NCBI RefSeq assembly: GCF_020193575.1
Contig: NZ_JADYVD010000058.1
Coordinates: 1 to 45,198, forward strand
DNA from: Ensifer sp. IC4062
GTDB taxonomy: Bacteria; Pseudomonadota; Alphaproteobacteria; Rhizobiales; Rhizobiaceae
DNA: 45,198 bases
Direction: 5' to 3'
Shown: piece after piece, positions 1-6,889 of the stretch
How the letters are laid out: each line of letters opens with the position of its first letter
Position numbering within the stretch: position 1 is the first letter of the stretch
The notes under the pieces: generated by a model
Told to the model about the DNA's origin: nothing
The model's input: the letters and a program-made list of their open reading frames with translations, nothing else
Database searches by the model: none
Position numbers and translations under genes: made by a program

Positions 1-162
1 CCCCCACACCGTGTCCGGGACTGGCAGCAGCAACGCCGACGCCAAGGACCGAGGCTGGGCCGATCGCAACTGTGACCAACAAGGTGACCGCTAAATTCGC
101 GCGCATTGCCGTGTTCCTCATCTTCGGGCAAACCAGCCCCTCAAATTTGCCCTTCACCTCCG

Positions 163-2030
163 TTACCAAAGCCCACTCACGGGCAACCGCTCGGGCAGCA
201 GTTCATCGGGGAGCACAATGGTTGCCGGTCGGACGACTCGCGTTGGCTCGCGGACCTGCGCCCTGCGATTTTTCCGGGATTCCTGATCACGGGCCGATCG
301 GGTACCCGTCGGTTGAGCGGCCTTTGCACGTTCACTTTTACGATTACCGGCCCGCGCCTTCGGTTTCTCAGGTTTATCCTCGCGGCGCTCAGTTCGAGCT
401 TTGAGGCTTTCCCGCTCCTCACGCGCCGCCAGGCCGCGACCATCGGCGCGCTCGCGCTGCTTCAACGCCGTGCGCTGCGCCCCCAGGAGCCGGGTCAATT
501 CCGCCTTTGCCGCGTCGCGTTCGCGGAGTGCCGCATCGAGATCGCGGGCGAGCGATCTTGCCTTCTCGACCTCCGATGCGAGCGCTTCGCTTGCCCGGCT
601 CGCCGCAGCCTCGGCACGCTTCCGAGCCTCTGCCGCGGCAGCCTGCTCAGCCGCGGCAAGATTGGCGCGAGCCTCGAGCGCGGCTACCGCTTGGCGCGCC
701 GCCACGAGATCGCGTTCGTAGGCTCCGAGCTTACGTCGCTCCTCATCAAGGGCCCGCGTCGCATCGGCCCGCTCGCGCAGAGCAGCGTCGAGATCGCGGG
801 CGAGCGATCTTGCCTTCTCGACCTCCGATGCGAGCGCTTCGCTTGCCCGGCTCGCCGCAGCCTCGGCACGCTTTTGAGCCTCCCCCGCGGCGGCCTGCTC
901 AGCCGCGGCGAGATTGGCGCGCGCCTCGAGGGCTGCCACCGATTGGCGGGCTGCGGCGAGATCGCGTTCGTGCGCTCCAAGCCTATGCCGCTCCTCATCA
1001 AGGGCGCGTTTCGCATCGGCCAACGCTATCTCCCCCGCTTGCTGCGCTCTCAGCGCGGCGGCTCTCGATCGGATCGCGCCAGCGGCTTCGGCCCTCAAAT
1101 CCTCCATCTCGCGCCGCACCGTCGTCAGATCGCGGCCATCGTCGCCCTCGCCCCGCGCCAACGCCGTGCCCTGCACCGCTAGAACCCGGGCCAATTCCTT
1201 CTTTGCCGCGTCGCGTTCCCGGCGAGCCGCGTCGAGGTCGCGGGCGAGTGATCTTCCCTTCTCGACTTCCGACGCTAGCGCTTCGCCTGCCCGCGCCGCC
1301 GCTGCCTCGATAAGCTTTCGGCCCTCTACCGCGGCAGCCTGCTCAGCCGTGACAAGATTGGCGCGAGCCTCGAGCGCGGCTACCGATTGGCGTGCTGCCG
1401 CAAGATCGCGTTCAAAGGCTCTAAGCTTATGCCGCTCCTCATTAAGGGCACGCTTCGCATCGCCCAGGGCGGCCTGCCCGACTTTCTGCGCTCTCAGCGC
1501 GGCGGCCTCTGATCGGATCGCTCCAGCAGCTTTCGCCTTCAGATCCTCCAGCTCGCGCCGCACCGTCGTCAGATCGCGGCCATCGTCGGCCTCGCGCTGC
1601 GCCAACACCGTGCGCTGCGCCGCTAGAACCCGGGCCAATTCCTCCTTTGCCGCGTTGCTTTCCCGGCGAGCCGCGTCGAGATCGCGGGCGAGCGATCTTG
1701 CCTTCTCGACCTCCGACGCCAGCGCCTCACCAGCCCGCGCTGCCGCTACCTCGGCAAGTCTTCGAGCCTCTACCGCCGCAGCCTGCTCAGCCGTGGCGAG
1801 ATTGGCGCGCGCCTCGAAGGCTGCTATCGATTGGCGGGCGGCGGCGAGATCGCGTTCGTAGGCTCTAAGCCCATGCCGCTCCTCATGGAGGGCACGTTTC
1901 GCATCGGTCAGGGCCGCCGCCCCGGCTTGCTGCGCTCTCAGCGCGGCGGCTCTCGATCGGATCGCGCCTGCGGCTTCGGCCTTCAAATCTTCCATCTCGC
2001 GCCGCACCGCCGTCAGATCGCGAGCAAGTT
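163..2030 (-). repeat. Internal tandem repeats (about 441 bp units) in the coiled-coil gene
   Basis: The block around GATCGCGGGCGAGCGATCTT recurs near 540, 790, 1240 and 1680. The block around CGCCGCACCGTCGTCAGATC recurs near 1115, 1557 and, with one change, 2000. The long period is about 441 bp, an exact multiple of three, plus one shorter copy of about 250 bp at the 3' end of the gene. DNA identity is high enough that the repeats could recombine and change copy number in frame. Confidence 0.8.
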
Positions 2031-2871
2031 CTTCGGCCCTTTGACGCTGCTGTTCCAGCGCTCGTTCTTGTTGTGCCGCTGTATCAGCAACTGCGCGTGT
2101 CTGCACAGCAGCGTCGTCGTTCGCGCGCCGCATCGCATCAAGGTCTCGTCTGGCCGCGGCCAGATCCCGGCGGAGAATTTCCTCCCGCTCACCGCCAGCC
2201 GTTTCCGCATCGTTCTTGAGTGCGGCAGCGTCTTTGCGCGCCGCTAGGAGCTTTTGTTCCAGCGCAGCGCTCCTGGCGCGCTCGCGCGCGGCTTTCTCAT
2301 TGGCCTCGTTGACTACTGCGTCCGCAGCTTCCCTCGCTTGTACCGTGGTGTTCGCCGCCTGATCGAGTTGAGCGCTTATGGCTTTCAGATCGGCCCACGC
2401 AGCACTAAGCTCCTGCGTTAAGGTGGCGCCCAGCTGACGCTCTGTCTGCGTTTCCCGGCGTGCCGCCTCGAGCGCCCTGCGAGTGGCCGCCAAGTCGTGA
2501 CGCAAAGCTTGCACCTTCGACCGTTCTCGCTTCAGAGCAGACAATAGCTCCGCCGCCGACGGCGCCGCCGCGGGCAATTGCGCCACGGGAGGAGGCCTTT
2601 CGGCATGGATGTGCGATGGCGGCCCTGCCGGCGCCGGCGTTGGTCGTTGGGCAATCATGACCGCACGTTCCCGGCTGCCGCTTCCGGCATTCGATGCCGG
2701 CTCACTTACTGCCGGAGACCCGAGCAGCAGAACGAGGTAGAGGGGCGTGAACAAGAGGGCGACACTGATGGACCTCTGCTGCGCGCGACGCCACGGAACC
2801 CCCGTGGCTCGACGGTCTTTGGAGAGGAGTGCTGGGCTGCCGAAGGTCGGCTCGGATAGTTTGATATCCAT
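163..2871 (-). CDS. Membrane-anchored coiled-coil protein with tandem 147-residue repeats, unknown function
   Basis: A 902-residue protein I cannot assign to a named family. A hydrophobic segment at about residues 33-55 looks like a membrane anchor or uncleaved signal. A Pro/Ala-rich stretch (about 60-105) follows, then some 700 residues rich in Ala, Glu, Arg and Lys with heptad character, i.e. a long coiled coil. From about residue 284 it is built of near-identical units of about 147 residues starting with RDLT(A/T)VRRE at about 284, 432 and 579. The third unit contains an extra duplicated block of about 83 residues carrying a second SEVEKARSLARDLDAA. The C-terminus is very basic and ends in LPVSGLW. 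The start is supported by GGAGGA 6 bases upstream of the ATG. A structural or envelope-spanning role is plausible but is only inferred; SMC-like or TolA-like resemblance is compositional. Confidence 0.75.
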   Translation of the reverse strand: MDIKLSEPTFGSPALLSKDRRATGVPWRRAQQRSISVALLFTPLYLVLLLGSPAVSEPASNAGSGSRERAVMIAQRPTPAPAGPPSHIHAERPPPVAQLPAAAPSAAELLSALKRERSKVQALRHDLAATRRALEAARRETQTERQLGATLTQELSAAWADLKAISAQLDQAANTTVQAREAADAVVNEANEKAARERARSAALEQKLLAARKDAAALKNDAETAGGEREEILRRDLAAARRDLDAMRRANDDAAVQTRAVADTAAQQERALEQQRQRAEELARDLTAVRREMEDLKAEAAGAIRSRAAALRAQQAGAAALTDAKRALHEERHGLRAYERDLAAARQSIAAFEARANLATAEQAAAVEARRLAEVAAARAGEALASEVEKARSLARDLDAARRESNAAKEELARVLAAQRTVLAQREADDGRDLTTVRRELEDLKAKAAGAIRSEAAALRAQKVGQAALGDAKRALNEERHKLRAFERDLAAARQSVAALEARANLVTAEQAAAVEGRKLIEAAAARAGEALASEVEKGRSLARDLDAARRERDAAKKELARVLAVQGTALARGEGDDGRDLTTVRREMEDLRAEAAGAIRSRAAALRAQQAGEIALADAKRALDEERHRLGAHERDLAAARQSVAALEARANLAAAEQAAAGEAQKRAEAAASRASEALASEVEKARSLARDLDAALRERADATRALDEERRKLGAYERDLVAARQAVAALEARANLAAAEQAAAAEARKRAEAAASRASEALASEVEKARSLARDLDAALRERDAAKAELTRLLGAQRTALKQRERADGRGLAAREERESLKARTERREDKPEKPKARAGNRKSERAKAAQPTGTRSARDQESRKNRRAQVREPTRVVRPATIVLPDELLPERLPVSGLW

Positions 2872-3161
2872 GACTGATCCTCCGGCCCAGCGCGACTAAC
2901 ACAAAAGTCACGCGCGCAGCTCTGGTGATCCTCGACCAGTCTAGCACAGCTGGTTCGTGGCGCTGCGCTTCCAATAGGGTTAGATGTCCGCCCATTGGCT
3001 TAATCCATCCTCATTACCCAACGGCTTGCACCGGCGTCGTAGTAGAGAGTCCGCAGGGCCCTGAGCGCATTGGTTGAGGACGGAATGCCGAGGGAACATC
3101 AGTTATCGGCGAGCGCAGGCGAAATGGGCCACAACGAAGGCAGCGAAAACGGCCTTGGAAA
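2872..3161. other. Intergenic, no gene seen
   Basis: About 290 bases between the start of the coiled-coil gene and tRNA-Gln. It should hold the promoter of the coiled-coil gene, but I see no convincing -35/-10 pair. The only clear signal is the Shine-Dalgarno GGAGGA next to that gene's ATG. Confidence 0.5.
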
Positions 3162-3236
3162 TGGCTGGGGCGCCTGGATTCGAACCAGGGAATGGCGGTA
3201 CCAAAAACCGCTGCCTTACCGCTTGGCTACGCCCCA
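3162..3236 (-). tRNA. tRNA-Gln (anticodon TTG)
   Basis: Read on the minus strand this is a 75-base cloverleaf. The acceptor stem TGGGGCG pairs with CGCCCCA. The anticodon stem GCGGT/ACCGC encloses loop TTTTGGT with anticodon TTG. The T arm has GGTTCGAATCC, and discriminator G is followed by an encoded CCA. It decodes CAA (and CAG by wobble). Confidence 0.97.
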
Positions 3237-3617
3237 ACTTAAGCTGGCGAGAAATCGCCTTGCCAAATCGAGCGCCTGATTAGCAAAGCTCGTGGCCTGT
3301 CACAATGCTTAACTTCACCTTGGACGCAGATTTATTTCGCCCACAATCAACCGGTTCGACGCAAGCAGCTAACGTTGCGCTCAAAATCTCTACTGCATGT
3401 TCATTGCAACGTAGCCGATTTAAGATGCAGCACTTCAAACTGCTACAGCGTCCTTTGCGCGTCTGAGCAGGCGCGCGGCGCTGTAGCGTCGGAAGCGGTT
3501 TCCTCCAACGGCCCTTTGGCCTATTGTCGCGGCGCGGCTGCGCGACATGGCGAAGGCACGCGCAGAGCCAATGACCATCATCGAAATCGAATAGACGTGA
3601 AAGCCAGGAAGAAGCGC
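3237..3617. other. Intergenic with one palindromic repeat element
   Basis: About 380 bases between tRNA-Gln and the MBL-fold gene. Apart from the RIME-like element at 3393-3488 it holds no recognisable gene. An open frame continues upstream of the MBL start to 3375, but it runs through the repeat and is not credible as protein. Confidence 0.6.
3393..3488 (+). repeat. RIME-like palindromic intergenic element, copy A
   Basis: Starts CTGCATGTT, passes GCCGATTTAAGATGCAGCA, then TTCAAACTGCTACAGCG, and ends in CGCTGTAGC. The second part is a hairpin: GCTACAGCG (3442-3450) pairs with CGCTGTAGC (3479-3487). The first palindrome is degraded compared with copies at 4545, 6436 and 25757. It matches my memory of the RIME family of rhizobial intergenic mosaic elements. 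Confidence 0.75.
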
Positions 3618-4541
3618 ATGCAGGGACCGGATTTCGACCTCGACTTCAAGCCGGCCCACGGCGAGGCGGTGCCTGTTGCCGACGGCGTACAGCGCATAAC
3701 GGTCAACAATCCCGGTCCCTTCACCTTCCATGGAACCAACACCTATATCGTCGGGAAACATTCGGTCGCAGTGATCGATCCGGGACCTGACGACGACGCA
3801 CATTTCCGCGCCCTGATGGCGGCGCTCGAGGGCCGGGAGGTGACGCACATAGCCGTCAGCCATACGCACCGCGACCACTCCCCGCTCGCCCGGCGGCTAA
3901 AGGCCACGACCGGCGCCGCGATCGTTGCCGAAGGCCCGCACCGCGCGGCCCGCCCCTTGTATGCGGGCGAAATCAACCCCTTCGCCGAAAGCTCGGATAT
4001 CGATTTCAGGCCGGACATCGCACTTTCCGAGGGCGAGCGGGTCGAGGGCGACGGCTGGAGCCTGACAGCCGTATTGACACCTGGTCACACGGCAAATCAC
4101 GCCGCCTTCGCGCTCGACGGAACCGGCATTCTCTTTTCCGCCGACCATGTCATGGCCTGGGCGACGAGCATCGTCGCACCGCCGGACGGCGCCATGGCCG
4201 ACTATATGGCCTCGCTCGAAAAGCTGCTGCAACGGAACGATCGGCTCTATCTGCCTGGCCATGGCGGTCCGGTGACCGATCCCGGGGCGTTCCTACGCGC
4301 CCTTCGGGCACACCGCAAGATGCGCGAGCGCTCTGTGCTTGAACGCATCCGCGCCGGCGATCGAAAAATCGCGGACATGGTGAAGGTGATCTACGCGTCT
4401 ACCGACCCGCGGCTCCACGGGGCCGCGGCACTTTCGATCCTGGCGCATCTAGAAGATCTCGTAGAACAGGGCCGCGTCGAAACCGAGGGTCCGCCGTCGC
4501 TCTTCGGCGACTATCGGGTCGTGACGGGTGATGCCGGGTAA
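3618..4541 (+). CDS. Metallo-beta-lactamase-fold hydrolase
   Basis: A 307-residue MBL-fold enzyme, probably a zinc-dependent hydrolase of the LACTB2/glyoxalase-II-like group. The metal motif HTHRDH lies at residues 82-87, with a later conserved His in TPGHTANH and a GHG in LPGHGGPV. After about residue 230 comes a helical, winged-helix-like C-terminal part, as in LACTB2-type proteins. I chose the ATG at 3618 because the frame upstream to 3375 runs through a palindromic repeat and homologues of this family begin near here. The substrate is unknown; family members include nucleases and thioester hydrolases. The stop codon is 3 bases from another repeat copy. Confidence 0.88.
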   Translation: MQGPDFDLDFKPAHGEAVPVADGVQRITVNNPGPFTFHGTNTYIVGKHSVAVIDPGPDDDAHFRALMAALEGREVTHIAVSHTHRDHSPLARRLKATTGAAIVAEGPHRAARPLYAGEINPFAESSDIDFRPDIALSEGERVEGDGWSLTAVLTPGHTANHAAFALDGTGILFSADHVMAWATSIVAPPDGAMADYMASLEKLLQRNDRLYLPGHGGPVTDPGAFLRALRAHRKMRERSVLERIRAGDRKIADMVKVIYASTDPRLHGAAALSILAHLEDLVEQGRVETEGPPSLFGDYRVVTGDAG

Positions 4542-4544
4542 CCA

Positions 4545-4647
4545 CTGCATGTTTGCTTAAACCGCAGCCGGTTTAAGGACAAACATGCGGCCACTCAAAG
4601 TGCTAAAGCGGCCTCCGCGCGTCTGTGGAGACGCGCAGCGCTGTGGC
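4545..4647 (+). repeat. RIME-like palindromic intergenic element, copy B
   Basis: Two consecutive inverted repeats. CTGCATGTTTGCTTAAACCG pairs with CGGTTTAAGGACAAACATGC, and the segment from GCTAAAGCG pairs with CGCTGTGGC through an arm containing GCGCGTCTGTGGAGACGCGC. It fills the whole gap between two convergent genes and could act as a transcription terminator for both. Confidence 0.85.
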
Positions 4648-4658
4648 GGGCAGCGCGC

Positions 4659-5564
4659 TCAATCGCCGGCAATGCCCAGAAGTTCCGCGTCAAGCGCCCG
4701 CAGGAACTCCTCGGCAAAGGCGGCGCCCATGCCGAGGTCATGGGCGCCATAGCGAGAGGCCACGCGCAGATCGACGAAGGTCGTTTCCGCCTCCTCCCGG
4801 AGCCTGATGAGTATATCGAAGCGGAAGCCGACAGTCAGGGTGCGCCATTCACCCTGGAGCACGACGTCGGTGGAGCGCCGTCCCGGAAGCGGATCAAAAT
4901 TCAGCGCGGGACGCGCAGCCGGAACGGGAATGACGTCCGGCTCGCTGTTGGTCTCCGCTCCTGCGCCGCGCTGAACCGCCAGATCCCCAAGGTCTGCCCG
5001 AGCGTTCTCGACGCCGAGTTCGGCGGTGGTGGCGATACGCGTTTCCCCGACGACCTTGCGCACGCCCTGGAACACGCGGTCGAGCGCCCCGTCGTAGCGC
5101 CTGCCCGTCAATCCCGGATAGGCGGCGATTTGCGCCTCCCGATCCTGCGGCGTCACTATCGGGTTGCGCGCGAGCCAGCTCTTTTCTGCGACGGGAGCCT
5201 TGATCCACGGCGGCGGCGTCACCGTGTCGGTCGTGACATCGTAGATTTTTGGCCGCATCAGATATTGCACGGCCCCGTAGCCAAGAAAGCCGAGCGGGGG
5301 GGCAGCGTAGGCGAGTGCGGACAGCGACGCGATGCCGCCGACCGCCGCCACCTGCCACAGGCGAGTGAGCCCGATCGCCGCGAGCAGCACGCCGGTCGCA
5401 GCAAGAACGCCCGACAGTGAGGCAAGCGCCAGAAAATGCGGCGTGGTCAACGGACCGAAACGGTGCCCCAGCAGCGACAGTGCGAAGATCGCGAATGCGA
5501 TGCGGGCGAACCCGCGCGCCCAGTGCGCGGCGTAGGAATAGGGACGCTCGTAGCGGATAATCAT
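4659..5564 (-). CDS. DUF1499 domain membrane protein
   Basis: A 301-residue protein with three N-terminal hydrophobic helices (about 17-36, 42-67 and 73-100) and a soluble C-terminal DUF1499 domain. The domain begins at YDVTTDTVTPPPW and ends with the family-typical ASRYGAHDLGM and a terminal helix containing FLRALDAEL. The function of DUF1499 is not established; the topology suggests a periplasmic or cytoplasmic domain tethered to the inner membrane. The ATG has no obvious Shine-Dalgarno. It is convergent with the MBL gene, with a RIME-like element between their stops. Confidence 0.85.
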   Translation of the reverse strand: MIIRYERPYSYAAHWARGFARIAFAIFALSLLGHRFGPLTTPHFLALASLSGVLAATGVLLAAIGLTRLWQVAAVGGIASLSALAYAAPPLGFLGYGAVQYLMRPKIYDVTTDTVTPPPWIKAPVAEKSWLARNPIVTPQDREAQIAAYPGLTGRRYDGALDRVFQGVRKVVGETRIATTAELGVENARADLGDLAVQRGAGAETNSEPDVIPVPAARPALNFDPLPGRRSTDVVLQGEWRTLTVGFRFDILIRLREEAETTFVDLRVASRYGAHDLGMGAAFAEEFLRALDAELLGIAGD

Positions 5565-5819
5565 CTAACGGAATCAATCCCCGAAGCGGAACAGACCATG
5601 GCCTTCTTAGACCATGGCGTCAGGCGTGGGAACAGACAATGCTCGTCCATCTCCCGACGAAACTGTACTTGCAGCGGTGCCGCAAATTCGCCATTCTCGT
5701 TAAACAGGTATTTCGGCATTAAGGACTCTCACCAAACGTTCTGTGGCGGGAGGAAGTTCAACCGGAGGCATAGGCCGGCGTCGACAGAAAAACGCGCGGC
5801 AATCATCGGAGAGGACATC

Positions 5820-6206
5820 ATGGTCGCACCGGAAATAACCGTGACGAAGGTTGCCCCTACCCTCCTGCCGCAAACCAGCGACGCTGCCATACCGATGGCA
5901 CTGCTCGAACTGGAACTTTCTCTCGATGGATTTTCGGGGAGTAAGGATGAATTTGCCGCCTTTGTGCGCACGGTAGCTGCTGACATCGGCGGCGAACTGC
6001 TTTTCACCCTGCCGGCCTCCGGCCTGATCGAGGATTGCCTCACGATCGCCGCCATTCGTTACAGCGATGTCGGAAACGCGCCGACGATCCTGTTCGTCTG
6101 CCTTGGCGGAGACGGAAATGCGATCCGCGTCGAGCAGCCGGGCGAGCAAACGGCGGATCTGAAAAGCTTTGCCGAAGCTTTTGTCGGCGTGCTCGAGCGG
6201 ATCTGA
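5820..6206 (+). CDS. Hypothetical protein, 128 residues
   Basis: I do not recognise this protein. It is 128 residues with no signal peptide or membrane helix, and appears to be an alternating alpha/beta cytosolic protein (LELELSLDGF, ELLFTLPASG, PTILFVCLGG, a helical C-terminus ending FVGVLERI). The start at 5820 is chosen because GGAGAGGA lies 4-11 bases upstream. The open frame continues to 5436, but there it overlaps the opposite DUF1499 gene and lacks coding character. GC and codon use look like the surrounding genes. It stands alone between divergent and repeat regions. Confidence 0.65.
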   Translation: MVAPEITVTKVAPTLLPQTSDAAIPMALLELELSLDGFSGSKDEFAAFVRTVAADIGGELLFTLPASGLIEDCLTIAAIRYSDVGNAPTILFVCLGGDGNAIRVEQPGEQTADLKSFAEAFVGVLERI

Positions 6207-6371
6207 ACAACGCTTGCTCTCGTCCCGCCATGGAATATAACGTCCCGCCTTTCGGCAGACCTCTGTTCCCAGCGCGCCCACACGAGCGGCCCTCATCGAG
6301 ATCGGCGCCACGCAACATCTGTTGTGCTCGTTTGGTGTTCTGCGGAACCGTCGCGTGTCACGGATGCCGAT

Positions 6372-6436
6372 GAGCGGGATTCCACCCGCATCCCGCTCTA
6401 AGACATTAGAATCGATCACCAAACATTGTCGTGATC
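6372..6436 (-). repeat. Second-type palindromic element (ABC-like), reverse copy
   Basis: Hairpin GAGCGGGAT (6372-6380) with ATCCCGCTC (6390-6398), followed by GATCAC (6414-6419) pairing with GTGATC (6431-6436). On the minus strand it reads GTGATCGATTCTAAT, then TAGAGCGGGATG. The element at 25648 shares GTGATCGATTC and TAGAGCG. It resembles the A/B/C mosaic motifs described in S. meliloti; that name is from memory. Confidence 0.65.
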
Positions 6437-6540
6437 TACAGCGCCGCACGTCTCACCAGACGCGCAAAAGATGCTGTAGCACTTTGAATTGCTGCATGTT
6501 TTTTGTCCTTAATCGGCTACGATTTAAGGAGAACATGCAG
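6436..6540 (-). repeat. RIME-like palindromic intergenic element, copy C
   Basis: Inverted relative to the other copies. CTACAGCGCCGCACGTCT pairs with AGACGCGCAAAAGATGCTGTAG (6436-6479), then GCAATTCAAAGTGC on the minus strand, then the palindrome CTGCATGTT...AACATGCAG (6492-6540). It ends 1 base before the Shine-Dalgarno of the next gene. Confidence 0.85.
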
Positions 6541-6541
6541 T

Positions 6542-6547
6542 AGGAGG
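6542..6547 (+). promoter_or_regulatory. Ribosome binding site deciding the small lipoprotein start
   Basis: A perfect AGGAGG. It is only 2 bases from the first ATG (6550) and 5 bases from the second (6553), so the second is the better start. It directly abuts the palindrome of RIME-like copy C. Confidence 0.7.
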
Positions 6548-6552
6548 CAATG

Positions 6553-6822
6553 ATGAAACCTTTGAGACTGCTGCCCCTCGCCGCGGCTGGGCTGTTGCTC
6601 GCCTCGTGCCAGACACCGGAGGAACGGCGGGCTGCCGACAGCAACACCTGTGCTTCCTACGGTTTCCGCCGTGGGACCGATGCCTTCGCCACCTGCCTTC
6701 AGCGCATCGAACTCGACCGGCGCGCCGAGGCGCGCAGCATGCGCTACAGCAACGACCTGATGATGTGGGGTTGGAGCCGGCCGATCATCGTGGAGCGGCC
6801 GGTGGTCGTTAGGCCAAGATGA
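6553..6822 (+). CDS. Small lipoprotein, 89 residues
   Basis: A short exported lipoprotein: basic start MKPLR, hydrophobic core LLPLAAAGLLLASC with lipobox Cys at residue 19, then a small soluble part with two further Cys (in NTCASYGF and FATCLQR) that could form a disulfide. It ends in a Pro/Val/Arg-rich tail. It should be lipid-anchored in the cell envelope; the function is unknown. Of two adjacent ATG codons (6550, 6553) I prefer the second for spacing. Any leader transcript would carry the strong hairpins of the repeat element next to the start. Confidence 0.8.
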   Translation: MKPLRLLPLAAAGLLLASCQTPEERRAADSNTCASYGFRRGTDAFATCLQRIELDRRAEARSMRYSNDLMMWGWSRPIIVERPVVVRPR

Positions 6823-6889
6823 CGCCAGTCGACAATGCGTTTCACGGCGCCGCGTGCCCACTTGAGGACACATGCAGAAGCAGCAGCGA

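Larger units (their letters stand above)
6207..6549. other. Intergenic filled by two adjacent palindromic elements
   Basis: About 340 bases without a gene. The right half is occupied by an ABC-type element (6372-6436) directly joined to RIME-like copy C (6436-6540). The left part (6207-6371) shows nothing I can identify. Confidence 0.6.

Noticed and set aside
1..162. Left edge of the window
   Set aside because: No ribosome site, motif or structure could be supported; any gene here would be cut by the window edge.
106..1182. 358-residue open frame on + opposite the coiled-coil gene
   Set aside because: It mirrors the repeats of the minus-strand gene and has no ribosome site; antisense of Ala/Glu/Arg-rich coiled coils commonly stays open.
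163..2030. Tandem repeats as a possible CRISPR array or mobile element
   Set aside because: Units are about 441 bp, coding, in frame, without unique spacers, terminal repeats or a transposase.
3070..3283. Two 69-residue open frames across the tRNA-Gln region
   Set aside because: Both overlap the tRNA on the opposite strand and contain its translated antisense; no family resemblance.
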